Below, in pieces: positions 9,563-18,181 of a DNA stretch of 64,000 nucleotides. The position numbers and the translations under genes are program-made. The notes beneath the pieces are model-generated. The model was not told the DNA's origin. It saw nothing but the letters and a program-made list of their open reading frames with translations, and ran no database searches. Source of the DNA: Plantimonas leprariae (GTDB lineage Bacteria > Pseudomonadota > Alphaproteobacteria > Rhizobiales > Rhizobiaceae); the NCBI RefSeq assembly GCF_008802405.1, contig NZ_VZDO01000012.1:109750-173749 (forward strand), in the 5' to 3' direction. The first letter of the stretch is position 1. The number at the start of each line of letters is the position of its first letter.

Positions 9563-10644
9563 GCGCCGGTCGCCGGGAAGAGCAGCGTCCGGTCGGGCGC
9601 GGGAACCAGCGTAACCGTCTCGCCGGCGCGGTGCGAGCGGTCGGAGCGGAAGTAGAGCGTCTCGCCGCCACCCGTTTCCGCCATGCCGAAGAAGGCGCGG
9701 CCGCGATATTCGGTCGAGACGACGCGCGCCGCGATCCCCTCGCCCGAACCGGCGACGAGGTCTTCCGGTCGGATCGACACCGTCACCGGCCCCTCGCCTG
9801 CGGGTCCGCGCACCGGGAAGCTCCCGCCGCCGGCTTCGACGCGGAAGCCGCCGTGCGCGGTACCGCGCAAACGATTGCGAAAGCCCATGAAGTCGGCGAC
9901 GTCCGGGTCGGCCGGCCGCTCGTAGAGGTCTTCCGGCGTGCCGATCTGCCGGATGCGCCCGCCGCTCATCACGACGATCCGGTCGGCGAGCGACAGCGCC
10001 TCGTCCTGATCGTGCGTCACGTAGATCGTGGTGGAGCCGATCTTGTCGTGGATGCCGCGGATCTCGGCGCGCATCTCGAGGCGCAGTTTCGCGTCGAGGT
10101 TCGACAGCGGCTCGTCCATCAACACAACCGGCGGTCGGATCACCACCGCCCGCGCGATCGCGACGCGCTGCTGCTGGCCGCCGGACAGTTGCCCCGGCAG
10201 CTTGTCGATCTGGTCCTCCAGCCGCACCAGCGCCAGCGCGGCGCGGATGCGCTCTTCCGCATCCGCCTTCGAGACGCCGCGCATGGCGAGGCCGAAGCCG
10301 ACGTTGCGGCGGACCGACAGGTGCGGGAACAGCGCGTAGCTCTGGAACACCATGCCGAAGCCGCGCTTCTCCGGCGTCAGCTCGTCGATGCGCCGGCCGT
10401 CGAGCCGGATTTCGCCGCCGGTCAGCGCGAGCAAGCCGGCGATGCAGTTCAGCGCCGTCGACTTGCCGCAGCCGGAGGGACCCAGCAGCGCGATGAACTC
10501 GCCTTTCCGGATCGACAGGTCGATGCCGTCCAGCGCGTTGAACGTGCCGAAGGCGCGCCGGAGCCCGACGAGTTCCAGGGCGCCCGTCGCCTTGTCCGGC
10601 ACCAGCGCGGCCGGCTCCGGACGGTCCATCACCGCAGCTTCCAT
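9559..10644 (-). CDS. ABC transporter ATP-binding protein (PotA/UgpC-like, uronate locus)
   Basis: A 361-residue cytoplasmic ATPase. Walker A is GPSGCGKST, followed by a Q-loop in VFQSYALFPHLSV, the signature LSGGQQQRVAIARAVV, Walker B VLMDEPLSNLD and the switch THDQDEAL. A C-terminal TOBE-like regulatory region (about residues 260-361) contains VSIRPEDL. The ATG is backed by GGAGAG with a short spacer. It sits 24 bases after the binding-protein gene. The sequence resembles both polyamine and sugar ATPases and does not fix the substrate. Confidence 0.88.
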   Translation of the reverse strand: MEAAVMDRPEPAALVPDKATGALELVGLRRAFGTFNALDGIDLSIRKGEFIALLGPSGCGKSTALNCIAGLLALTGGEIRLDGRRIDELTPEKRGFGMVFQSYALFPHLSVRRNVGFGLAMRGVSKADAEERIRAALALVRLEDQIDKLPGQLSGGQQQRVAIARAVVIRPPVVLMDEPLSNLDAKLRLEMRAEIRGIHDKIGSTTIYVTHDQDEALSLADRIVVMSGGRIRQIGTPEDLYERPADPDVADFMGFRNRLRGTAHGGFRVEAGGGSFPVRGPAGEGPVTVSIRPEDLVAGSGEGIAARVVSTEYRGRAFFGMAETGGGETLYFRSDRSHRAGETVTLVPAPDRTLLFPATGA

Positions 10645-10668
10645 GCGTCTCTCTCCGCGCGCGGCGCG

Positions 10669-11844
10669 TTACTTCTTCGCCGCGCCGATCTGCTCGTCCC
10701 ACATGCGGAAGGCCGTCACGATCTGGGCGGCGTCGAGCGGGGTTTCGAGCGGATTATTCGCGATCAACTGGTCGTATTCCGGCCGGCCGAACTCGCCGAT
10801 CGCGTCCTGGCTGTCCTGCGGGGCCATGTCGAGCGTGACGTTCTTCACCGCCGGGCCCGGATAGAAGTAGCCCTCGTCGTAGGCATAGGCCTGCGCTTCC
10901 GGCTGCAGCATGTAGCTCATCAGGTCTAGGAGCACGCCGAGCTTCTCCTCCGAGACGCCCTTCGGCACCACCATGTAGTGGGCGTCGGTCACCCAGTGGA
11001 AGCCTTCCAGCGTGCCGATCTTCGCCTCTTCCGGCACGGTGCCGAGGACGCGCGGATTGATGTCCCAGCCGGTGGTGGTGATGACGATGTCGCGGGTGCC
11101 CTCGCCGAACTCGCGCATGGTCTGCGTCGTGCCGGTGGCGTAGTACTCGATGTTCTCGCCGAGCGCCTTCAGGTATTCCCAGGTCTTCGCCCAGCCCTTC
11201 GCCGGGTCGCGCGGGTCGCTATCTTTCAGGATGTACGGCAGGCCCATGAGGAAGGTGCGGCCGGGGCCGGAATTGGTGGGCCGGGCGTAGATCAGCTTGT
11301 TCGGGTTCTGCTTCGTCCAGTCGAGCAGTTCCTGCGCGGTCTTCGGCGGCGTCGGCGTCCGGTCCGGCATGTATTCGATCAGCGGGCCGGACGGGTAGTA
11401 GCTGACGACGACGCCGTGGTCCTTGGCGATCGCCTGCATCTTGAACGCCTGCGGCAGGAGCACGTCAGCCAAGTTCGGCAGCTTGCCCGCCTGCGGCTTC
11501 AGGTCGGTCCAGAGGTCGAGGTCGAGACCGGCGGACAGCGCGTCCGTGCCGGTGAGGACGAGGTCGATGTCGACGCTGCCGGCCTTCTGCTGCGCCTGCA
11601 GCTTCGCCGGCAGCTCCGGCGCCGGCGCCTTGGTGAAGGCGATGCGGGCGACCATGTCGGGTTTCGCCTTGGCGTAGGCCTCCATCGCGCCTTGCGTCAG
11701 CGCGAGGTTGCCGGCGACGTCGGCGACGGTGAGCGTCACCGGCGAGGCCGGCTTCGCGGCTTGCGCGAAGGCACGCCGCCCAATGAGGCCGGTCGCGGCG
11801 AGGCCGGCGGTGCCGGCGAGAATGCCCCTGCGGTTGATCTTCAT
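10669..11844 (-). CDS. Tat-exported extracellular solute-binding protein (uronate locus)
   Basis: A 391-residue receptor for the adjacent importer. The N-terminus MKINRRGILAG followed by a hydrophobic core and RRAFAQA is a twin-arginine signal, so it is probably exported folded. The mature part has the two-lobe type-2 fold pattern with PVTLTVADVAGNLALTQ near its start and TGTDALSAG in the hinge region. It resembles binding proteins of the PotD/AfuA group. The gene is second in the operon behind uxaC, 40 bases downstream, suggesting a uronate or a uronate-containing oligosaccharide as ligand; this is inference. Confidence 0.85.
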   Translation of the reverse strand: MKINRRGILAGTAGLAATGLIGRRAFAQAAKPASPVTLTVADVAGNLALTQGAMEAYAKAKPDMVARIAFTKAPAPELPAKLQAQQKAGSVDIDLVLTGTDALSAGLDLDLWTDLKPQAGKLPNLADVLLPQAFKMQAIAKDHGVVVSYYPSGPLIEYMPDRTPTPPKTAQELLDWTKQNPNKLIYARPTNSGPGRTFLMGLPYILKDSDPRDPAKGWAKTWEYLKALGENIEYYATGTTQTMREFGEGTRDIVITTTGWDINPRVLGTVPEEAKIGTLEGFHWVTDAHYMVVPKGVSEEKLGVLLDLMSYMLQPEAQAYAYDEGYFYPGPAVKNVTLDMAPQDSQDAIGEFGRPEYDQLIANNPLETPLDAAQIVTAFRMWDEQIGAAKK

Positions 11845-11884
11845 TGCATCGTCCTCCCCTGGCGCGCTCCCGGCGCCCTCTTGT

Positions 11885-13285
11885 TCAAAGCCGATAGGCG
11901 CGCTTCGCCAGCCCGTAGGCGAGGTCGCGCGCCACCTCGTGCGCCTCGTCCTCGTCCAGCCGGCCGTCGGCGACGAGCGTCGCCAGGAACGCGCAGTCGG
12001 CGCGCCGGGCCATGTCGTGCCGGGCAGGGATCGACAGGTAGGCGCGCGTGTCGTCGTTGAAGCCGACCGTATTGTAAAAGCCGGCCGTCTCGGTGGTCAG
12101 CTCGCGGAACCGGCGCATGCCCTCCGGGCTGTCGAAGAACCACCAGGGCGGACCGAGCCTGAGCGCCGGGTAGTGGCCGGCGAGCGGCGCCAGTTCGCGT
12201 CCGTAGGACGTCTCGTCCAGCGTGAAGAGGATCACCGTCACCGCCGGGTCGTTGCCGACCTCGGCGAGCAGGGGTTTCAACGCCTCGACGTAATCCGTCG
12301 GGCGCGGGATGTCGCCGCCCTTGTCGGGGCCGAAGCCCTTGAACACCGCCGGGTTGTGGTTGCGGTCGGAGCCGGGATGGATCTGCATCACGAGCCCGTC
12401 GTCGCGGCTCATTCGTGCCATCTCGGTCAGCATCTGGGCGCGGAACAGCTCGGCGTCGGCCGGGCTCGCCTCGCCCTTCGCCACCCGCTGGAACAGTTGC
12501 CCGGCCTCGGCTTCCGACAGGTTCGCGGTCCGCGCGGAGGGGTGGCCGTGATCGGTCGCCGTCGCACCGCGCGCCTTGAAGTATTCGCGCTTCGCCCGGT
12601 GCGCCGCGAGATAGCCGGCATAGTTCATCGCCTCGCCTGCTTCGCTGACGAACCGCGGCAGCGCATCAGCGAAACCGGCGCGCTCGGGATCGACCACGCC
12701 GTCCGGCCGATAGGTCGGCAGGACGCGGCCCTTCCAGCCGGAGGCGTGGATCGCGTCGTGGTACTTCAGGTCGTCCGTCGCCGCGTCGGTGGTCGAGATC
12801 GCCTCGATGCGGAAGCGCTCGTAGAGCGCGCGCGGGCGCATGTCCGCTTCGCCGAGCCGGCCGGCGATCGTGTCGTAGATACGGTCGGCGTTCGCCGGGC
12901 CGAGCCGTTCCGTCACGCCGAAGATCGTCTCCAGCGAGTATTCGAACCAGTAGCGCGTCGGCGTGCCGCGGAAGAGGTGGTAGTGCTCGGCGAAGAGACG
13001 CCAGATCGCGCGTCCGTCCGTCTCGGCGCGGCGGCCGCCTGCGTCCGGCACGCCGAGCTGTTCCAGCGGCACGCCCTGGCTGTAGAGCATGCGGAAGACG
13101 TAGTGGTCCGGCACCACGAACAGCTCGGCCGGATCGCCGAAGGGCGCGTCCTCGGCGTACCAGCGCGGCTCGGTATGGCCGTGTGGCGAGATGATCGGCA
13201 GCGTCTCGACGCCCGCATGAAGCCGGCGGGCGAGCGTCCTCGCCTCCGGCTCGATCGGAAACAGCCGATCCGGGTTCAATGCCAT
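11885..13285 (-). CDS. uxaC: uronate isomerase (glucuronate isomerase)
   Basis: The 466-residue TIM-barrel metalloenzyme converts D-glucuronate to D-fructuronate and D-galacturonate to D-tagaturonate, the first intracellular step of both routes. Family features: the N-terminal metal-site ISPHGHTEPRWYAED, RYWFEYSLETIFG, the conserved STTDAATDDLKYH, IHPGSDRNHN in the second half and the C-terminal GFNDDTRAYLSIPARHDMARR. Its length matches the family. It is the first gene of the minus operon and diverges from gntR across about 100 bases. Confidence 0.94.
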   Translation of the reverse strand: MALNPDRLFPIEPEARTLARRLHAGVETLPIISPHGHTEPRWYAEDAPFGDPAELFVVPDHYVFRMLYSQGVPLEQLGVPDAGGRRAETDGRAIWRLFAEHYHLFRGTPTRYWFEYSLETIFGVTERLGPANADRIYDTIAGRLGEADMRPRALYERFRIEAISTTDAATDDLKYHDAIHASGWKGRVLPTYRPDGVVDPERAGFADALPRFVSEAGEAMNYAGYLAAHRAKREYFKARGATATDHGHPSARTANLSEAEAGQLFQRVAKGEASPADAELFRAQMLTEMARMSRDDGLVMQIHPGSDRNHNPAVFKGFGPDKGGDIPRPTDYVEALKPLLAEVGNDPAVTVILFTLDETSYGRELAPLAGHYPALRLGPPWWFFDSPEGMRRFRELTTETAGFYNTVGFNDDTRAYLSIPARHDMARRADCAFLATLVADGRLDEDEAHEVARDLAYGLAKRAYRL

Positions 13286-13348
13286 GCGTGCCGTCCCGCC
13301 ATGCAGCTTTCCACGGCACTTGCCGCGAAGCGTCCGCTGTCGTAACAA

Positions 13349-13360
13349 CTGGTATATTAG
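13349..13360. promoter_or_regulatory. candidate GntR operator between uxaC and gntR
   Basis: CTGGTATATTAG is an imperfect dyad (8 of 12 positions symmetric) in the short divergent intergenic region. It resembles the TTGGTATACCAA-type sites of UxuR/FadR-group regulators that control hexuronate genes. Its position 28 bases before the gntR start and about 64 before uxaC suits control of both directions. Confidence 0.4.
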
Positions 13361-13387
13361 AATGTCAATCGGGAGCGCAGTGGCATC

Positions 13388-14101
13388 GTGTCGACGGTCG
13401 GGGGGAGACGACGGGTCCTGGGGCGTCCCGCGGTCGGAATGGCGCGGCCGACGACCGGTTCGGACCGCGTCTATGCCGCGCTCCACGCCGACATCGTCGG
13501 CATGGTCCTGCCGCCCGGCGCGCTTTTGCAGGACAAGGCGCTGGCGGAGCGATTCGGCCTCAGCCGCACCCCGATCCGCGAGGCGCTGATCCGCCTCGAG
13601 AACGCCGGTCTTGTCGAGATCTTTCCGCAGTCCGGCACCTTCGTGTCGCGCGTACCGATGGATTCGATCCCGGAAGGCGTCGCCATCCGCAAGGCGCTGG
13701 AAGGCCTCGCGGTCGAGGCGGCGGCGGCGCGCATCACGTCCGAGCGGCTCGCCGAACTCGACCGGACCATCGTGCGGCAGCGGGTCGTCGCGGCGCTCGG
13801 CGACACGCGCGAGTTCCACGAGGCCGACGAGGCCTTTCACGAAGCGCTGGCCCGCATTTCCGGCTATCCGACGGTCTGGAAGCTCGCCTGCCAGGCGAAG
13901 GTGCAGGTCGACCGCGCCCGCCGCCTGACCTTGCCGGCGCATGGGCGCATGGATCAGGTCATCGCCGAGCACCTGACGGTGCGCGACGCGATCGCGCGCG
14001 GCGATGCGGCAAGCGCCAAGGCGGCGATGGCCGACCATCTCGGCAAAGTGATCCTCGACGTGGAGCGGCTGAGCTGCGACCACCCCGAATACTTCGTCTG
14101 A
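13388..14101 (+). CDS. GntR-family (FadR subfamily) transcriptional regulator
   Basis: A 237-residue regulator with an N-terminal winged helix-turn-helix (DKALAERFGLSRTPIREALIRLENAGLVEI, roughly residues 48-77) and an all-helical FCD ligand domain. The FCD metal ligands are suggested by the D near 140, H near 148 and the H at TVR-preceding EHLTV near 195. The GTG start has GGGAG 13 bases upstream; an ATG at 13439 is a possible shorter start. Position between uxaC and uxuA indicates a local repressor responding to a uronate or aldonate intermediate, as UxuR/ExuR do in other bacteria. Confidence 0.85.
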   Translation: MSTVGGRRRVLGRPAVGMARPTTGSDRVYAALHADIVGMVLPPGALLQDKALAERFGLSRTPIREALIRLENAGLVEIFPQSGTFVSRVPMDSIPEGVAIRKALEGLAVEAAAARITSERLAELDRTIVRQRVVAALGDTREFHEADEAFHEALARISGYPTVWKLACQAKVQVDRARRLTLPAHGRMDQVIAEHLTVRDAIARGDAASAKAAMADHLGKVILDVERLSCDHPEYFV

Positions 14102-14112
14102 CGGAGACAGCG

Positions 14113-15297
14113 ATGCGTGAAGGCTGGAGATGGTTCGGACCGAAGGCGGGCGTGCCGCTCGACCACGTCCGGCAGGCGGGGGCGAGCGACATCGTTTCCT
14201 CGCTGCACGAGGTGCCGATCGGCGACCCCTGGACGACGGAAGCCGTTTCCGAGCGGAAGAGTCTGATCGAGAACGCGCCGGCCGGGCGCGCGCCGCTGCG
14301 CTGGAGCGTCGTCGAGAGCATCCCGATCCCCGACCGCGTGAAGCGCGAGGGCAGCGCGGCCAAGCGCGAGATCGACGCCTGGATCGCCAGCCTCGAAGCG
14401 GTCGCCGCGAACGACATCCCGATCATCTGCTACAACTTCATGCCGGTGGTGGACTGGTGCCGCACCGACCTCGACTACGAGACGCCGACCGGCTCCACCG
14501 CGATGCGCTTCGATCAGGACCGGTTCGCCGCCTTCGACCTCCATATCCTGCAGCGCGAGGGCGTGGAGGCCGACTATTCCGACGACGACCGCAGCCGAGC
14601 CCGGGCCGTGTTCGAGGCGATGGACGAGACGGCCGTCGCCGAACTCACCCGCAACATCGCGAGCGCCCTGCCCGGCTCGACCACCGAGCCGCTGACCATC
14701 CCCGCCTTCCGCGAGCGGCTGGCGATGTACCGCGATGTCGACGCCGTGCGGCTCCGCCGACACCTGATCGAGTTCCTCGAACGCGTCGCGCCGGTGGCAG
14801 AGGCGAAGGGCGTGAAGCTGACGATCCATCCTGACGATCCGCCGCGGCCGCTGTTCGGGCTGCCGCGCGTCGCCTCGACGGCGGCGGACTTCGCCGCGCT
14901 GTTCGACGCGGTCCCGTCGCCCGCCAACGGCCTCTGCTTCTGCACCGGCAGCCTCGGGGTGCGCGCCGACAACGACCTGCCGGCGATCGTCCGGCGCTTC
15001 GCGTCACGCATCCATTTCGCGCATCTCCGGGCGACGCTCAGGGAAAGCGATCCTCGGAGCTTCCATGAATCGGCGCATCTCGACGGCGATGTCGACATGG
15101 TGGCGGTCCTGCGCGAACTCGTCGCCGAGGACCGCAAGCGCGCGGAGCCGGACAGGATCGTCTTCCGCTCTGACCACGGCCAGCGGATGCTGGACGACCT
15201 GACGAAGACGGTGACGCCCGGCTACCCTTCGATCGGTCGGCTTCGGGGCCTCGCCGAGCTGCGCGGCGTCATCCGCGCGCTCGAACACGCGGCGTGA
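14113..15297 (+). CDS. uxuA: mannonate dehydratase
   Basis: The 394-residue enzyme dehydrates D-mannonate to 2-keto-3-deoxygluconate in glucuronate breakdown, using Mn2+ or Fe2+ in a TIM-barrel. Family motifs include the N-terminal REGWRWFGP, ICYNFMPVVDW, HPDDPPRPLFGLPRV, CFCTGSLG, HFAHLRA and FRSDHGQRMLDD. Its length equals that of the E. coli enzyme. The ATG has GGAGA with a 6-base spacer and follows the gntR stop by 11 bases, so the two are co-transcribed away from uxaC. Confidence 0.95.
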   Translation: MREGWRWFGPKAGVPLDHVRQAGASDIVSSLHEVPIGDPWTTEAVSERKSLIENAPAGRAPLRWSVVESIPIPDRVKREGSAAKREIDAWIASLEAVAANDIPIICYNFMPVVDWCRTDLDYETPTGSTAMRFDQDRFAAFDLHILQREGVEADYSDDDRSRARAVFEAMDETAVAELTRNIASALPGSTTEPLTIPAFRERLAMYRDVDAVRLRRHLIEFLERVAPVAEAKGVKLTIHPDDPPRPLFGLPRVASTAADFAALFDAVPSPANGLCFCTGSLGVRADNDLPAIVRRFASRIHFAHLRATLRESDPRSFHESAHLDGDVDMVAVLRELVAEDRKRAEPDRIVFRSDHGQRMLDDLTKTVTPGYPSIGRLRGLAELRGVIRALEHAA

Positions 15298-15309
15298 TGC
15301 GTCGGGGGA

Positions 15310-16251
15310 TCAGTAGTACGGGTCGTAATACTCGTCGTCGCGCGGCGCCGGCGCATAGCGTCTGACTGCGCGCGGCCGTCCGTCCTCGTCCGTCCATTGC
15401 GGCCGGCGGATGACGACGGGGCCGTCGTCGCGGTCGTAGCGCGTTCCCTCGTCGAGCCAGTCCGGGTCGCGGTCCTGCGCCGCCTCGCGACGCTCGACCT
15501 GCCGCGTTGCGACCCCACGATCGCGCCGCTCCGGCATCCGGTCGACGAGGAAGGACGAGTGGATCCAGCCGCTGCCGTTCGGCCCGCGGACCTCGCACCA
15601 TTCGTCGCATCGGCCGACGGACACCGGGGTGCCCTGCTTGAGCGTGCCGAGCTCGCGCCCGTGCGGGCCGGCGCGCAGCGTCACGTTGCGCAGGATCACC
15701 GCGCCGCGCCCGCCCCGGTCGGCGGCGGGAGCAGCAGGCTCGTCGCGCGGTGGCTCGGGCTGCGCCGGCGGCGGGGCGAGCGAGGCGACCTGCTTCTCGT
15801 CCGACACGGCCGGCCGCGGCGGCTCCGGCCGAGGGGTCGGAACCACCGTCGCTACCTCCGGCTCCGCCGATGCTTCCGCGGCGGCGGGTGGCGCGGCTTC
15901 TTCCGCTGCCGGCGCATCCGTCACGGCCGGGGCGTCCTCTACCGCCTCGGCGGGCGCGTCGCTCGAAGCGGCTGGCGCTGGCTCGTCAGGCTTTGCAGGC
16001 TGCTTCGGCTCGACCGACGCCACCTTCACGGGCGGCTTCGCCGGCTGGGCATCCGCTACCGTGGTGTCCGAAGCTGCAGGTTTGGCATCGGGGAGCAGCA
16101 GGTAGAGCGGCACCGCGCCGCCGACGATCACCGTGGCGCAGAGCACCGGGATCGCCACGATCCAGACCGCCGTGCGGATCAGCGCCCGCTTCCATGGCGA
16201 GGCCTCCGCGCGTCCGCCGGAGGGTGAACGCCGCTTTCCCGTCGCATTCAT
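15310..16251 (-). CDS. membrane-anchored SH3-domain protein, Pro/Ala-rich
   Basis: A 313-residue envelope protein of unknown job. Layout: a short basic cytoplasmic head, one membrane segment (about residues 22-48), a long Pro/Ala/Glu-rich linker (about 50-165), a bacterial SH3 domain (about 172-232, with VILRNVTLRAGPHG, LKQGTPVSVG and EVRGPNGSGWIHSSFL) and a charged Arg/Asp-rich tail ending in a Tyr-rich stretch. SH3 domains of this kind often bind cell wall. The ATG at 16251 has GGGAG 8 bases upstream; an ATG at 16281 would add ten residues. It converges on uxuA with 12 bases between stops. Confidence 0.75.
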   Translation of the reverse strand: MNATGKRRSPSGGRAEASPWKRALIRTAVWIVAIPVLCATVIVGGAVPLYLLLPDAKPAASDTTVADAQPAKPPVKVASVEPKQPAKPDEPAPAASSDAPAEAVEDAPAVTDAPAAEEAAPPAAAEASAEPEVATVVPTPRPEPPRPAVSDEKQVASLAPPPAQPEPPRDEPAAPAADRGGRGAVILRNVTLRAGPHGRELGTLKQGTPVSVGRCDEWCEVRGPNGSGWIHSSFLVDRMPERRDRGVATRQVERREAAQDRDPDWLDEGTRYDRDDGPVVIRRPQWTDEDGRPRAVRRYAPAPRDDEYYDPYY

Positions 16252-16425
16252 TTCGCCGACTCCCGTCGCGTTCGCCACCATAACGCTTCGAACGGCGCTT
16301 GGTGTTCCGTCCGCCCCCGGTGACCCGCTCCGCCCGGAATGCGGCACGAGGAAGGCTGAAGGGCCAGGCCGCTCGTTCGAAGGCCGGATAAGCGCTATCA
16401 CGATGCGGAAACGGGAGGACGACGC

Positions 16426-18126
16426 GTGAAGAAGCTGATCAACGATCCGGCCGCCGTGGTGGACGACATGCTCCGCGGCCTCACGCTGGCGCATGACGGG
16501 CTGACGCGGCTCGACGGCGAGCAGGTGATCGTGCGCGCCGACATCGACACCTTCCGCGCGTCGGGCCAGGTCGCGCTGATCTCGGGCGGCGGCTCCGGCC
16601 ACGAGCCGGCGCATGCCGGCTATGTCGGCTCCGGCATGCTGAGTGCGGCGGTCTGCGGCGAGGTCTTCACCTCGCCCTCGACCGACGCAGTCCTCGCCGC
16701 GATCCGCGCCGTCGCCTCGCCGGCGGGCGTGCTCCTGATCGTCAAGAACTATACCGGCGACCGGCTGAACTTCGGCCTCGCCGCCGAGATCGCCCGGACC
16801 GAGGGTACGCCGGTCGAGATGTTGATCGTCGACGACGACGCGGCGCTGGCCGGCGAGGACGAGACCGCCGGGCGGCGCGGCATCGCCGGCACCGTCTTCG
16901 TCCACAAGATCGCCGGAGCGGCCGCGGCGGAAGGCCGCCCGCTCGCCGAAGTGCACGCGGCGGCGGCGGGCGCGGTGGCGCGGCTCGCGACGATGGGCGT
17001 CGCGCTGACGCCCTGCACCGTGCCGGCCGCCGGCGTTCCCAGCTTCGCGCTCGGCGAGAGCGAAGTCGAGCTCGGGCTCGGTATTCACGGCGAGTCGGGC
17101 GTCCGGCGCGCGCCGCTGCAGCCGGCGGCGGAGCTGGTCGCGACCCTGATGGACACGATCCTCGCGGACCGGGCAAGCGGCGCCGAGCCGGTCGCACTCC
17201 TCGTCAATGGCCTCGGCGCGACGCCGCCGATGGAGCTGGCGATCGTCGCGGAAGCCGCGGTCCGGGCGGCGGAGGCGAAAGGGCGGAAGGTCGAGCGGCT
17301 GTTCGTCGGCACCTTCCTGTCGGCGCTCGACATGGCCGGCGCGTCGGTCTCCGCCCTCGCGCTCGGGCCCGAGATGCTCGCGCGGCTCGACGCGCCGACC
17401 GATGCGCCGGCCTGGCCGGGCCGCGGCTCGGAACCCTCGTCCGGGAGGCGGAGGACGGTCGCCGGCACGGCCGCGCCCCGGAGCATCGATGCGGACGACG
17501 ACACCGGCGACGCCGAAGCCGCGCGACGGACGATCGACGCGATCCTCGCGGCGCTTGCGGCGGTGGAAGCGGCCGAGCCGGCGCTCACGGCGAACGACCG
17601 CGAGGTCGGCGACGGCGATCTCGGCATCAACCTCGCGCGCGGCGCGGCGGCGATCCGCGCCGAGATCGAGGGCTACCGCACGCTCTCCCCCGCCGCGATC
17701 CTCGCGCGGATGTCGGCGACGCTGCGCCGCGTCGTCGGCGGCACGTCCGGCGCGCTCTACGCAGTGATGCTGCTTCGAGCCGGCGCGGCGCTGGACGGGA
17801 TCGCCGCGCCGGCTAAAGCCGACTGGGCGCACGCGGCCCGCGCCGGCGTGGACGCAGTGGCCGCCCTCGGGGACGCGAAGCTCGGCGACCGCACCATGCT
17901 CGACGCGCTGCTGCCCGCCGTCGAACGGCTCGAAGCCGGCGGTTCCGATGCACTCGCGCGAGGCGCCCGGGCGGCGCGCGAGGGTGCCGAAGCCACCGCC
18001 GGCTTGCGGCCCCGGCGCGGCCGCTCCAGTTATCTCGGCGACCGCGCGGTCGGGCGTCCCGATCCCGGCGCGGAAGCCGTCGCTGTCTGGCTCGGCGCGG
18101 TGGCGGATACTCTCGCGAAGCGGTGA
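16426..18126 (+). CDS. dihydroxyacetone kinase, single-chain DhaK-DhaL
   Basis: A 566-residue ATP-dependent ketose kinase. The DhaK domain (about 1-330) shows GGGSGHEPAHAG and the His that covalently binds substrate, near residue 221 in GIHGESGVRR. A 40-residue linker leads to the DhaL ATP domain (about 368-566) with NDREVGDGDLG, whose Asp triad binds Mg-ATP, then LGDRTMLDALLP and SYLGDRAVGRPDPGA. The GTG start has GGGAGG 7 bases upstream. The usual role is dihydroxyacetone to DHAP; related two-domain kinases act on erythrulose, so a tetrulose substrate is possible. Neighbours do not settle it. Confidence 0.88.
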   Translation: MKKLINDPAAVVDDMLRGLTLAHDGLTRLDGEQVIVRADIDTFRASGQVALISGGGSGHEPAHAGYVGSGMLSAAVCGEVFTSPSTDAVLAAIRAVASPAGVLLIVKNYTGDRLNFGLAAEIARTEGTPVEMLIVDDDAALAGEDETAGRRGIAGTVFVHKIAGAAAAEGRPLAEVHAAAAGAVARLATMGVALTPCTVPAAGVPSFALGESEVELGLGIHGESGVRRAPLQPAAELVATLMDTILADRASGAEPVALLVNGLGATPPMELAIVAEAAVRAAEAKGRKVERLFVGTFLSALDMAGASVSALALGPEMLARLDAPTDAPAWPGRGSEPSSGRRRTVAGTAAPRSIDADDDTGDAEAARRTIDAILAALAAVEAAEPALTANDREVGDGDLGINLARGAAAIRAEIEGYRTLSPAAILARMSATLRRVVGGTSGALYAVMLLRAGAALDGIAAPAKADWAHAARAGVDAVAALGDAKLGDRTMLDALLPAVERLEAGGSDALARGARAAREGAEATAGLRPRRGRSSYLGDRAVGRPDPGAEAVAVWLGAVADTLAKR

Positions 18127-18181
18127 GTTGAAGCTCCCCACCACGCGGTGCCATCATGCGATCGATCGCGGAGGTGTTCCC

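Noticed and set aside
16283..16309. GGAAC ... CGTT pair (minus strand) resembling an EcfG stress-sigma promoter ahead of the SH3-protein gene
   Set aside because: The spacing is 18, whereas this promoter class uses 16-17; not strong enough to list as a feature.
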